From Paenibacillaceae bacterium (GTDB lineage Bacteria > Bacillota > Bacilli > Paenibacillales > Paenibacillaceae), in contig CAAFUF010000013.1 of NCBI GenBank assembly GCA_900766135.1, forward strand, positions 1-53,126: a DNA stretch of 53,126 bases, written 5' to 3'. The notes beneath the pieces were generated by a model that saw only the letters and a program-made list of their open reading frames with translations, did not search any database and had not been told where the DNA came from. The translations under genes and the position numbers were made by a program. This document shows, one piece after another, positions 41,496-49,649 of the stretch. The first letter of the stretch is position 1, and each line of letters starts with the position of its first letter.

Positions 41496-41807
41496 ATGTA
41501 CGCAATTATCGAAACCGGCGGTAAACAATACCGTGTTCAAGAAGGCGATGTGCTTTACATCGAGAAATTGAACGCTGAAGACGGCGCAAGCGTAACGTTC
41601 GACCGTGTGTTGGCAGTATCCAAAGGCGAAGGATTGGTAACGGGCGCTCCATTGGTATCCGGCGCAAGTGTTACGGCGAAAGTCGAGAAACACGGCAAAG
41701 GCCAAAAAGTGATCGTTTACAAATACAAACCTAAGAAGAACTACCACAAGAAGCAAGGTCATCGTCAACCTTACACGAAAGTAACGATCGAGAAAATCCA
41801 AGCGTAA
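41496..41807 (+). CDS. rplU: Ribosomal protein bL21
   Basis: 50S subunit protein contacting 23S rRNA. Begins MYAIIETGGKQYRVQEGD and ends with the basic YKPKKNYHKKQGHRQPYT signature. 103 residues. ATG 41496 follows GAGGAGGTG; an in-frame ATG at 41478 overlaps that site. First gene of rplU-prp-rpmA. Confidence 0.98.
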   Translation: MYAIIETGGKQYRVQEGDVLYIEKLNAEDGASVTFDRVLAVSKGEGLVTGAPLVSGASVTAKVEKHGKGQKVIVYKYKPKKNYHKKQGHRQPYTKVTIEKIQA

Positions 41808-41821
41808 GAAGGTGCGGTAAT

Positions 41822-42154
41822 TTGATTATCGTCTCTATATTGCGCTGGAAGGATAACGGCATCGCGGGCTTTGAGGTGGAAGGCCACGCCGGCTACGCTA
41901 AGGCTGGCGAGGACATCGTCTGCGCGGGCGTTTCGGCCGTGACCGTAGGAACGGTCAATTCGATCGAGGCGTTGACGGGTATTGTGATGGACTCCAGGAT
42001 GAAGAACGGCTTTCTCAGCGCGAATCTTCCTGCTGCGACCCGGACGGAAGCCGGAGAACAAGCGCAATTGCTGCTTGCCTCGCTTGTCGTTATGCTGAAG
42101 AGTATCGAAGAATCATACGGGAAGTATATTCAGATACAGGACGTCATTATTTGA
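41822..42154 (+). CDS. prp: Ribosomal-processing cysteine protease Prp
   Basis: Cleaves the N-terminal extension of L27 in Firmicutes. Catalytic His22 (GHAGYA) and Cys34 (DIVCAGVSA) are at the same numbers as in the Staphylococcus aureus enzyme. 110 residues. TTG 41822 follows GAAGGTGCGG. Located between rplU and rpmA, next to its substrate gene. Confidence 0.96.
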   Translation: MIIVSILRWKDNGIAGFEVEGHAGYAKAGEDIVCAGVSAVTVGTVNSIEALTGIVMDSRMKNGFLSANLPAATRTEAGEQAQLLLASLVVMLKSIEESYGKYIQIQDVII

Positions 42155-42172
42155 AGAAGGAGGTAGACTACA

Positions 42173-42484
42173 ATGTTGAAATTGGATCTCCAGTTATTCG
42201 CTTCCAAGAAGGGCGTAGGCTCCACGAAGAACGGACGCGACAGCATCGCGAAACGCCTTGGCGTGAAACGTGCTGACGGTCAAGTCGTTACGGGCGGAAG
42301 CATTCTCGTTCGTCAACGCGGAACGAAAATTCACCCGGGTACGAACGTAGGCATCGGTTCGGACGATACGCTGTTCGCGAAAGTCGACGGCGTCGTGAAA
42401 TTCGAACGTTGGGGTCGCGATCGCAAAAAAGTGAGCGTCTACCCTGTGGAAACCGCTCCTGTAGCGGCTACTGTCGAAGCTTAA
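42173..42484 (+). CDS. rpmA: Ribosomal protein bL27 with Prp-cleaved leader
   Basis: 50S protein whose N terminus reaches the peptidyl-transferase centre. The sequence starts MLKLDLQLFA-SKKGVGSTKNG: the first ten residues are the extension removed by Prp, with cleavage expected after Ala10. 103 residues. ATG follows GAAGGAGG. A terminator follows. Confidence 0.98.
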   Translation: MLKLDLQLFASKKGVGSTKNGRDSIAKRLGVKRADGQVVTGGSILVRQRGTKIHPGTNVGIGSDDTLFAKVDGVVKFERWGRDRKKVSVYPVETAPVAATVEA

Positions 42485-42497
42485 GAGCATACAGCAA

Positions 42498-42536
42498 GAG
42501 CCCTGGCACGTTGGTGCCGGGGCTTATCTTTTTTTT
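42498..42536 (+). terminator. Terminator after rpmA
   Basis: AGCCCTGGCAC (42499-42509) pairs with GTGCCGGGGCT (42514-42524), followed by TATC and eight T's. Confidence 0.9.
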
Positions 42537-42569
42537 GCCTACATAACGGGAGCGAACTTGGTTTAGGTA

Positions 42570-42578
42570 TGATATACT
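42570..42578 (+). promoter_or_regulatory. Extended -10 promoter of spo0B-obg
   Basis: TGATATACT (TG at 42570, TATACT 42573-42578). The -35 is not convincing. Confidence 0.5.
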
Positions 42579-42639
42579 GGGTAGTGATGCCAGGGTGGGA
42601 ACGATATTCCGCCCAATTTGTTAGAGGAACGGGGAAAAT

Positions 42640-43404
42640 ATGAAACATCGGTTCATGGTGAGGGCAATGTTCGTGCTGCTGGCGGCCGTTAGCCTGACGC
42701 TTGCTTATTTCCTGAAATCGCCGATCGGACAGGTTCTTCTGTGCGGGGTTCTTTTCGTGTTGTTTTGGGTTTATGTTCGGCATCTTCGGAAAACGGCCGA
42801 AATCGAGCGGAAGCATTTGCTGGAATCGGTTCAACGAACGGCCTCTGCCACGTTAGGTCATCATCGCCACGATTGGATGAACGATCTGCAGATTTTGTAC
42901 GGGTACATCCAGCTTCGGAAAATTGATAAACTAGCCGATTGCGTGGAAAGAATAAAAGGACGAATGGCCGTGGAGAGCAAAATCTCGAGGCTTGGTATTC
43001 CGGCTTTGGTCTTCTATTTGCAATCGTTCCGCGAGGTGAACGGATCGGTACAGCTGGACGTCGACATTGAGGACGAGCTGCAGCTGGACAGCTTGCTTAC
43101 TGCGGATGAGGCGGAAGAATTGACGGAAGCCATCGTGGAAACGGTGCGTGCATTTCAGTTTAGCGGACGATCCTCCTGGGGAGAGACGCTTCAATTGAAG
43201 ATGTCGATGTACCGCGAAGGCGGCGAAGTGCTGGTTCGATTTGATCAGGTTGGCCTGGCAGGGAATCAGGAGGCCCTCGCCCGTCATATCGATGAAGGAA
43301 TAGCGGGAATGCGGATACGGGCAGACCGAGGCGATGCGGAGAGCGGTTCGCTGCGACTTCGGGTGCCTTGCGGAAAAATAAACGAGGTGAACGCATGTTT
43401 GTAG
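42640..43404 (+). CDS. spo0B: Spo0B sporulation phosphotransferase, membrane-anchored form
   Basis: Relays phosphate from Spo0F to Spo0A. The phospho-acceptor is His77 in HHRHDWMNDLQ, followed by a helical hairpin for dimerisation and a degenerate kinase-like C-terminal domain. Unlike the soluble 192-residue B. subtilis protein, this one has 254 residues with two hydrophobic segments (about 7-25 and 29-46) ahead of the helix with the His. ATG follows AGAGGAACGGGG. Overlaps obg by 10 bases, as expected from the conserved spo0B-obg operon. Confidence 0.9.
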   Translation: MKHRFMVRAMFVLLAAVSLTLAYFLKSPIGQVLLCGVLFVLFWVYVRHLRKTAEIERKHLLESVQRTASATLGHHRHDWMNDLQILYGYIQLRKIDKLADCVERIKGRMAVESKISRLGIPALVFYLQSFREVNGSVQLDVDIEDELQLDSLLTADEAEELTEAIVETVRAFQFSGRSSWGETLQLKMSMYREGGEVLVRFDQVGLAGNQEALARHIDEGIAGMRIRADRGDAESGSLRLRVPCGKINEVNACL

Positions 43405-44708
43405 ATAAAGCGAAAATTTATGTCAAAGGGGGCGACGGCGGCGATGGGCTCGTGGCCTTTCGCCGGGAGAAATACGTGCCCGAGGGCGGACCGGCCGGCG
43501 GCGACGGCGGCAAAGGCGGCGACGTGATTTTTCGCGTCGACGAAGGCCTAAGAACACTGATGGACTTTCGTTATCAGCGGCATTTTAAGGCGCAGCGCGG
43601 GGAAAAAGGGCGAAATAAGAGCCAGCATGGGGCCAATGCGGAGAATATGATCGTACGGGTTCCTCCGGGTACGGTCGTCATCGACGATGACTCCCAGGAG
43701 GTGCTTGCCGATTTGACGCGTCATGGACAGCAAATTGTCGTCGCCCGCGGCGGGCGGGGCGGACGCGGCAATATCCGGTTCGCTACGCCAAACAACCCGG
43801 CTCCCGAGCTCGCTGAGCATGGCGAAGAAGGCCAAGAGCGCTGGGTTGTGCTGGAACTGAAAGTGATGGCCGATGTCGGACTGGTTGGATTCCCAAGCGT
43901 CGGGAAATCGACGTTGTTGTCGGTCGTATCGGCAGCCAAGCCGAAAATCGGCGCCTACCATTTCACAACGATCACCCCGAATCTTGGGGTCGTTGAGGTG
44001 GGCGACGGGCGGAGTTTCGTGATGGCGGATTTGCCCGGATTGATCGAAGGCGCCCATGAAGGCGTCGGCCTGGGGCATGAGTTCTTGCGCCACGTGGAGC
44101 GGACGCGGTTAATCGTCCATGTCGTCGACATGGCTGGTTCGGAAGGACGCGACCCGTTTGACGATTGGTTGAAAATCAACGATGAGCTGCGGCAATACAA
44201 CGCGGATTTGGAGAAACGTCCGCAAATCGTGGCTGCCAACAAAATGGATATGCCCGAAGCGGCGGAGCATCTTGCGAAGTTCCGCGAGGAAGTCGCCAAG
44301 GTGCGCGGAGACCTGGAAATCATGCCGATTTCCTCACTGACCCGTCAGGGCGTGCAGGAGCTGTTGTACCGCGTTTCCGATTTGCTGGAGCAAATTCCGG
44401 AGGCGCCGGCCATCGAGGAAGTGACCGAGCTGGCGGAGCGCAAAATTTTCAAATTGGACAAAACGGAAGACGAAAGCTTTACGATCCGCCGCGAGAACGA
44501 AACGTTTGTGGTGGAAAGCGCGAAGATCGAGCGGATGATGAAACGGATGCAGTTGAATTCCCATGACGCGATCCTGAAGCTCGCACGCACGCTGCGGCAT
44601 ATGGGGGTCGACGACGAGCTGCGCAAACGGGGGGCTAAGGACGGTACGCTGGTCCGCATCGGCGACTTCGAGTTTGAGTTCGTCGAAGGCAGCAGCTACT
44701 ATTATTGA
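43395..44708 (+). CDS. obg: Obg (CgtA) GTPase
   Basis: Essential GTPase for 50S assembly, stress response and sporulation initiation. Glycine-rich Obg fold (1-158, GGDGGDGLVAFRREKYVPEGG), G domain with G1 GFPSVGKS at 165-172, G3 DLPGLIEGAH, G4 NKMD, then a C-terminal OCT domain (about 350-430). 437 residues from ATG 43395, which follows ACGAGGTGA inside spo0B. Terminator follows. Confidence 0.98.
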   Translation: MFVDKAKIYVKGGDGGDGLVAFRREKYVPEGGPAGGDGGKGGDVIFRVDEGLRTLMDFRYQRHFKAQRGEKGRNKSQHGANAENMIVRVPPGTVVIDDDSQEVLADLTRHGQQIVVARGGRGGRGNIRFATPNNPAPELAEHGEEGQERWVVLELKVMADVGLVGFPSVGKSTLLSVVSAAKPKIGAYHFTTITPNLGVVEVGDGRSFVMADLPGLIEGAHEGVGLGHEFLRHVERTRLIVHVVDMAGSEGRDPFDDWLKINDELRQYNADLEKRPQIVAANKMDMPEAAEHLAKFREEVAKVRGDLEIMPISSLTRQGVQELLYRVSDLLEQIPEAPAIEEVTELAERKIFKLDKTEDESFTIRRENETFVVESAKIERMMKRMQLNSHDAILKLARTLRHMGVDDELRKRGAKDGTLVRIGDFEFEFVEGSSYYY

Positions 44709-44710
44709 TG

Positions 44711-44739
44711 AAAAAGAGCACCTTTTGGGTGCTTTTTTT
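44711..44739 (+). terminator. Terminator after obg
   Basis: AAAAAGAGCACC, loop TTTT, GGGTGCTTTTTTT. Confidence 0.92.
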
Positions 44740-44762
44740 CATAAGAGTCGGGATAAAAAGCA

Positions 44763-44791
44763 TTGCCACTCTGCCGTAATTCCGTTATAAT
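44763..44791 (+). promoter_or_regulatory. Sigma-A promoter of the threonine/phenylalanine operon
   Basis: TTGCCA (44763-44768), 17-base spacer, TATAAT (44786-44791), about 40 bases before the ACT-regulator gene. Confidence 0.8.
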
Positions 44792-44833
44792 GTCCACTAT
44801 ACGAAAACAAAGGTCTCTAAGGAGAGGACGTTC

Positions 44834-45271
44834 GTGAAAGAGCACTATTATTTGGTACGTGAAGATATTTTGCCTGAAGCGGTGGTGAAGACGCTGCAGG
44901 TAAAGCAGCTATTGGCTTCCGGCGACGCGAAAACGGTGCACGAGGCCGTTGCTCAGGTGGGGTTGAGCCGCAGCGCTTTTTATAAATACAAGGACGGCAT
45001 TCATCAATTAAATCAAATCGAACGGGAAAGCATCGTGACCATCTCCTTTGATTTGGAGCATCGGTCGGGGATTTTGTCGAAGGTGCTTGCGCTGATCGCC
45101 GGTTCCGGCGGCAATGTATTGACAATTAACCAAAGTATTCCGCTGCAAGGCAAGGCCAATGTCGTGATCTCCGTGGAAACCTCGCGATTGACCGAGGAGC
45201 TGGATGAGATGCTGAATTCGCTGCAAGGGATTCCGGGAGTAAGGAGAACGCAGATTGTTGGGCAAGGATAA
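44834..45271 (+). CDS. thrR: PheB/ThrR-type ACT-domain regulator
   Basis: 145 residues: an N-terminal helix-turn-helix (about 20-55, VKTLQVKQLLASG to LSRSAFYKYKDGI) and a C-terminal ACT domain (about 68-140, VTISFDLEHRSGILSKVL). The B. subtilis relative, formerly pheB, has been reported as ThrR, a repressor of threonine biosynthesis. Here it sits directly before hom-thrC-thrB, which supports that role. GTG 44834 follows AAGGAGAGG. Confidence 0.88.
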   Translation: MKEHYYLVREDILPEAVVKTLQVKQLLASGDAKTVHEAVAQVGLSRSAFYKYKDGIHQLNQIERESIVTISFDLEHRSGILSKVLALIAGSGGNVLTINQSIPLQGKANVVISVETSRLTEELDEMLNSLQGIPGVRRTQIVGQG

Positions 45272-45324
45272 GAGAAGAAGCCAAACGGGAACACCCGGAT
45301 TTGGATAAACGGGAGGGGACGGCT

Positions 45325-46611
45325 GTGAAGCCTGTGAAAGTAGGACTGCTCGGACTCGGTACGGTGGGGACCGGCGTCGTCCGGATCTTGGAAGGACATC
45401 AGGAGGATCTTAGCAGTCAGGTCGGTTCGCCGATCGTCATCGAGAAAATCGCCGTCAAAACGTTAGAGAAAACGCGCAGCATCGACGTGGATCCGCGAAA
45501 GCTGACGGAAGATCCCTGGGCGGTCATCCGTGACCCGGAGATCGACGTCATCGTGGAAGTGATGGGCGGCGTCGATCAGACGAAAGCGTATATCCTGGAG
45601 GCGCTGGAACGCGGCAAGCATATCGTGACCGCCAACAAGGATTTGATGGCGCTGTACGGCTCGGAGATTCTGGCCAAGGCCATGGAGCATCAATGCGATG
45701 TATTTTACGAGGCCAGCGTGGCGGGCGGGATTCCGATCATCCGCACGTTGATTGAAGGTTTTTCCTCCGACCGGATCATGAAAATCATGGGGATCGTCAA
45801 TGGGACGACTAATTATATTTTGAGCAAAATGAGCCAGGAAGGCGCCTCCTACGAGGATGTGCTGAAGGAAGCGCAGCAGCTCGGATACGCGGAGTCGGAC
45901 CCGACCTCTGACGTGGAAGGGCTGGACGCGGCCCGGAAGATGGCCATTCTCGGGACGCTGGGCTTCCGCACCAACGTGGAGCTTGGCGATGTGCACGTCC
46001 GAGGGATTTCATCGGTGTCGAGGGAAGACATTTTATATGCCAAGCGCCTGGGGTACGAGATGAAGCTCCTTGGCATCGCCGAACGTCAAGACGATGAATT
46101 CAGCATTACGGTCCAGCCGACGATGGTCAAGAAGACGCATCCGATCGCTGCGGTAAACGGCGTATACAATGCGGTTTACGTCTACGGGGAAGCGGTGGGC
46201 GAAACGATGTTCTACGGCGCGGGGGCGGGGGAAATGCCGACGGCCACCTCCGTGGTCGCGGACCTGGTCGCCGTCGTCAAGAACCTGAAGCTTGGCGTTA
46301 ACGGCTTGAAGGCGATCGTTCCGTATAAGCCGAAGAAGCTGAAAACGGACGCACAAATCGCCTACAAAAACTTCCTGTTGCTTCACGTCGATGATAAAGC
46401 CGGCGTCCTGGCGCAGATCACCCAGGTATTCGCCGAATACGAGGTTAGCCTGGAGTCGGTCGTACAAACGCCGAATACGAATTTGAGCGGCGCAGAGATC
46501 ATGATCGTGACGCATAACGCCAGCAAGGCAAGCATGAATAAGGTTCTGGCCCATTTCGAATCGCTGGACGTCATTCATCGAATCAAAAGCGTGTATCGCG
46601 TAGAGGGATAA
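45325..46611 (+). CDS. hom: Homoserine dehydrogenase
   Basis: Reduces aspartate semialdehyde to homoserine with NAD(P)H. N-terminal Rossmann motif GLLGLGTVGTGVV, catalytic domain (ASVAGGIPIIRTL, NGTTNYILSKM), and a C-terminal ACT domain (about 350-428, HVDDKAGVLAQITQVF) for feedback by threonine. 428 residues from GTG 45325, 6 bases after GGGAGGGG; the TTG at 45301 lies before that ribosome site. Confidence 0.97.
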   Translation: MKPVKVGLLGLGTVGTGVVRILEGHQEDLSSQVGSPIVIEKIAVKTLEKTRSIDVDPRKLTEDPWAVIRDPEIDVIVEVMGGVDQTKAYILEALERGKHIVTANKDLMALYGSEILAKAMEHQCDVFYEASVAGGIPIIRTLIEGFSSDRIMKIMGIVNGTTNYILSKMSQEGASYEDVLKEAQQLGYAESDPTSDVEGLDAARKMAILGTLGFRTNVELGDVHVRGISSVSREDILYAKRLGYEMKLLGIAERQDDEFSITVQPTMVKKTHPIAAVNGVYNAVYVYGEAVGETMFYGAGAGEMPTATSVVADLVAVVKNLKLGVNGLKAIVPYKPKKLKTDAQIAYKNFLLLHVDDKAGVLAQITQVFAEYEVSLESVVQTPNTNLSGAEIMIVTHNASKASMNKVLAHFESLDVIHRIKSVYRVEG

Positions 46612-46644
46612 ATAACATTAATCAGATAAAGGAGTTCTTATTGG

Positions 46645-47715
46645 ATGAGATATCTCGGATTGCTGGAAACGTACAAGGAATATTTGCCGGTGAACGACAA
46701 GACGCCGAAGCTGACGCTGCAGGAAGGCAATACCCCGCTGGTTCGCGCGGAAAACCTGTCGAAGGAGCTGGGGCTTGACCTGTATTTCAAATATGAAGGG
46801 TTAAATCCTACCGGCTCCTTTAAGGACCGCGGCATGGTCATGGCCGTCGCCAAAGCGGTGGAGGAAGGCAGCCGCACGATCATGTGCGCATCCACGGGAA
46901 ATACTTCGGCAGCCGCAGCGGCATACGCCGCACGTGCAGGGATCGATTGCATCGTACTGATCCCGAACAACAACATCGCTCTCGGCAAGCTGGCCCAAGC
47001 GATGATCTACGGCGCGAAAGTGATCGCGATCGAAGGAAACTTCGACCGGGCGCTCGAAATCGTGCGCGACATTACCGCCAAGCATCCGATCACGCTGGTG
47101 AACTCGGTGAATCCTTACCGCATCGAAGGTCAGAAAACGGCAGCCTTCGAGGTTTGCGATCAACTGGGGAAAGCACCTGACGTATTAGCGATTCCGGTCG
47201 GCAACGCCGGCAACATTTCCGCCTACTGGAAAGGCTTCAAGGAATATCATGAACGCGGCAAATCGGCTTCCCTGCCGCGAATGGTTGGTTTCGAAGCCGA
47301 AGGCGCAATGGCCATCGTCAAAGGCGAGCCGATTCTGGAGCCGGAGACAATTGCGACCGCCATTCGCATCGGCAATCCGGCCAGCTGGAAAACGGCCGTC
47401 GCGGCCGCGGAGGAATCCGGCGGGCAAATCAACTACGTCACGGACGATGAAATCCTTGACGCTTACCGTACCATTGCCGCCAAGGAAGGCATTTTTGCCG
47501 AACCGGCTTCGGCCGCTTCCATCGCCGGCGTTTATAAGCTGAAACGCGAGGGGTATTTTAAAGGCGGAGAGACGGTCGTCTGCGTATTGACCGGTCATGG
47601 ACTGAAGGACCCGAACATCGCCATCAAGAGCATCGGCGGCGAACCGCTTGTCGTGCAGGACACGGAAGAAGCGGTGCTGGATGCGATCGCCAAGATGCAG
47701 GGAGCGCGGGCATGA
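46645..47715 (+). CDS. thrC: Threonine synthase
   Basis: PLP enzyme turning O-phosphohomoserine into threonine. PLP lysine is Lys60 in PTGSFKDRGM; the phosphate-binding loop is PVGNAGNISAYWKG. 356 residues, the short bacterial class. ATG follows AAAGGAG. Overlaps thrB by 4 bases (ATGA). Confidence 0.98.
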   Translation: MRYLGLLETYKEYLPVNDKTPKLTLQEGNTPLVRAENLSKELGLDLYFKYEGLNPTGSFKDRGMVMAVAKAVEEGSRTIMCASTGNTSAAAAAYAARAGIDCIVLIPNNNIALGKLAQAMIYGAKVIAIEGNFDRALEIVRDITAKHPITLVNSVNPYRIEGQKTAAFEVCDQLGKAPDVLAIPVGNAGNISAYWKGFKEYHERGKSASLPRMVGFEAEGAMAIVKGEPILEPETIATAIRIGNPASWKTAVAAAEESGGQINYVTDDEILDAYRTIAAKEGIFAEPASAASIAGVYKLKREGYFKGGETVVCVLTGHGLKDPNIAIKSIGGEPLVVQDTEEAVLDAIAKMQGARA

Positions 47716-48668
47716 TTCGCCGGGAAGGCGTCCGGGTCAAGGTGCCGGCAAGCACGGCGAATTTGGGCCCCGGCTTTGATACGCTTGGGATGGCGCTTAA
47801 TCTCTATTCCTGGATCGAAATGAAACCGGCCGATTCCACGGTTTTCCGCCTGCATGGGGAGAACCTGGATGGGCTGCCGACCGATAAAAGCAATCTGGTG
47901 TATCAAGTGGCGCAATCGGTGTTTGCGGAAGCCGGCGTGACCTTGCCGGAACTGGAAATCTCGATGAAATCGGATATTCCGCTGACCCGCGGGCTTGGCA
48001 GCAGCGCTTCGGCGATCGTCGGGGCGCTGTTTGCCGCCAACCTCCTGATCGGCGAGCCATTGAGCCAAGCCAAGCTGTTCGACATGGCTACGGCTTTGGA
48101 GAAGCATCCGGACAACGTGGGTGCTTCCCTGTTCGGCGGGATCATCACCGCCGTCTGGGACGGATCGCGCGCGGATGTGCTGCGCATCGAGCCGCCGGCC
48201 GATCTGGAAGTGCTCGTGGCCATCCCTGATTTTCAGCTGTCCACGTCCAAAGCGCGCGAGGCGCTGCCTAAGCAGATCAGCCTGCAGGACGCGGTGTACA
48301 ACGTCAGCCGGACATCCCTGCTCACCGCGGCGTTGGCCGCCGGCCGGCTAGACTTGATCCCGGCCGCCATGCGCGACCGGTTGCATCAGCCCTACCGGGC
48401 TTCGCTCGTGCCGGGCATGGCTCGAATCCTTGAGGAAGCTACGGCCCACGGAGCGTTGGGCGCCGCCTTGAGCGGGGCCGGCCCGACGTTGCTCTGTCTG
48501 ACGGATCGCCGTCAGGAAACGGACGATCGGCTTGAGTCTTTCCTGCTGGAGGTGCTCGGCGAGCAAGGCATCGCCGCGCAGACGATGCGGCTGAAACCTT
48601 GCACATTGGGGGCCGTTGAGCTTACTATGGAGAGTAAAGGTTCATTTTTGGATTACGTTCAGGCTTGA
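47712..48668 (+). CDS. thrB: Homoserine kinase
   Basis: GHMP kinase phosphorylating homoserine. VKVPASTANLGPGFDTLG at the N terminus, the ATP loop PLTRGLGSSASAIVGAL, and the C-terminal GAALSGAGPTLLCL. 318 residues. ATG 47712 overlaps the thrC stop. Completes the hom-thrC-thrB set. Confidence 0.98.
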   Translation: MIRREGVRVKVPASTANLGPGFDTLGMALNLYSWIEMKPADSTVFRLHGENLDGLPTDKSNLVYQVAQSVFAEAGVTLPELEISMKSDIPLTRGLGSSASAIVGALFAANLLIGEPLSQAKLFDMATALEKHPDNVGASLFGGIITAVWDGSRADVLRIEPPADLEVLVAIPDFQLSTSKAREALPKQISLQDAVYNVSRTSLLTAALAAGRLDLIPAAMRDRLHQPYRASLVPGMARILEEATAHGALGAALSGAGPTLLCLTDRRQETDDRLESFLLEVLGEQGIAAQTMRLKPCTLGAVELTMESKGSFLDYVQA

Positions 48669-48710
48669 GTTGAGTGGGCGGGAGGACCGGCTGCCTTCTA
48701 TAGATTCGGA

Positions 48711-48752
48711 GCGCCGAGAACGTTGGATGAAATTAGGGAGTGAGTAGCGGAG
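48711..48752 (+). repeat. Fragment of the structured repeat in front of pheA
   Basis: These 42 bases match 6706-6747 of the complete copy with 5 differences (shared GTTGGATGAA, TAGGGA-TGAGTAGCGGAG). The fragment ends exactly where the pheA ATG begins. No other part of the element is present. Confidence 0.75.
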
Positions 48753-49649
48753 ATGAAACGAATAGCATTGCTGCCGGAAGGTTCGGTATCCCATGAAGCG
48801 GCGTTGCACTTGTTCGGCGACGAGCCGGTGGAGTTGCTCCATTTCAAGCAGATTTCCGACGTTTTTTTGGCTACGGCCAGCGGCCACAGCGATTACAGCG
48901 TCATCCCGATGGAGAACACGATCGAAGGCTCCGTCAGCCTTCATATGGACTGGCTTGTCCATGAGGTGGATATTCCGATGCAGATCGAATGGGTATACCC
49001 TTCGCTGCAGAATTTGATCGGCAGGCGGGAAGAGTTCCAATCGGCTGATCAACCGGGCGATATCGATTACGCCAAGGTGACGAAGGTGTTGTCTCATCCG
49101 GTCGCGATGGCCCAGTGCCTGCAATTTATCCGCTCGCGGATGCCCCGGGCGGAGCTGGAGCATGCCGGCAGCACCTCGGAAGCGGTGGAATTGGTGAAGA
49201 AGAACGCGGGACAAGGCTGGACGGCGATCGGAACGGCGCTCGGAGCCAAACGCCATGGTCTGGATGTCCTCGCCCGCCAGGTGACGGACCACGACAACAA
49301 CTATACCCGGTTTGTTCTGATCGGCCCCCAGCCGCTGAAGCCGGCAATGCCGGCAGCCCAAAACAAAACGAGTTTGCTGGTAACGCTACCGGAGGATTTT
49401 CCGGGTGCCTTGCATCAGGTATTGTCCGCGTTTGCATGGCGTAAACTGAATTTGTCGCGCATCGAGTCGCGCCCCACCAAAAAACGGCTTGGCAATTACT
49501 ACTTTATTATGGATGTGCTTGAGTCGCTCGATACCGTGCTGCTTAGCTCGGCGATTGGAGAAATCGAAGCCTTGGGCTGTCAAGTACGCGTGCTGGGGAG
49601 TTATCCCAGCCTATCGTTTGGAGAACAAAAAGCGGAGGTGCCAAAATAA
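48753..49649 (+). CDS. pheA: Prephenate dehydratase
   Basis: Makes phenylpyruvate for phenylalanine. PBP-like catalytic domain with IPMENTIEGSVSLHMD and the catalytic TRF in NNYTRFVLIG; C-terminal ACT domain (about 208-285) with ESRPTKKRLGNYYFIMD, the phenylalanine-sensing ESRP motif. 298 residues. The region before ATG 48753 is repeat-derived (TAGGGAGTGAGTAGCGGAG), with GGGAGTG as the only ribosome-site candidate. Overlaps ilvE by 1 base. Confidence 0.97.
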   Translation: MKRIALLPEGSVSHEAALHLFGDEPVELLHFKQISDVFLATASGHSDYSVIPMENTIEGSVSLHMDWLVHEVDIPMQIEWVYPSLQNLIGRREEFQSADQPGDIDYAKVTKVLSHPVAMAQCLQFIRSRMPRAELEHAGSTSEAVELVKKNAGQGWTAIGTALGAKRHGLDVLARQVTDHDNNYTRFVLIGPQPLKPAMPAAQNKTSLLVTLPEDFPGALHQVLSAFAWRKLNLSRIESRPTKKRLGNYYFIMDVLESLDTVLLSSAIGEIEALGCQVRVLGSYPSLSFGEQKAEVPK

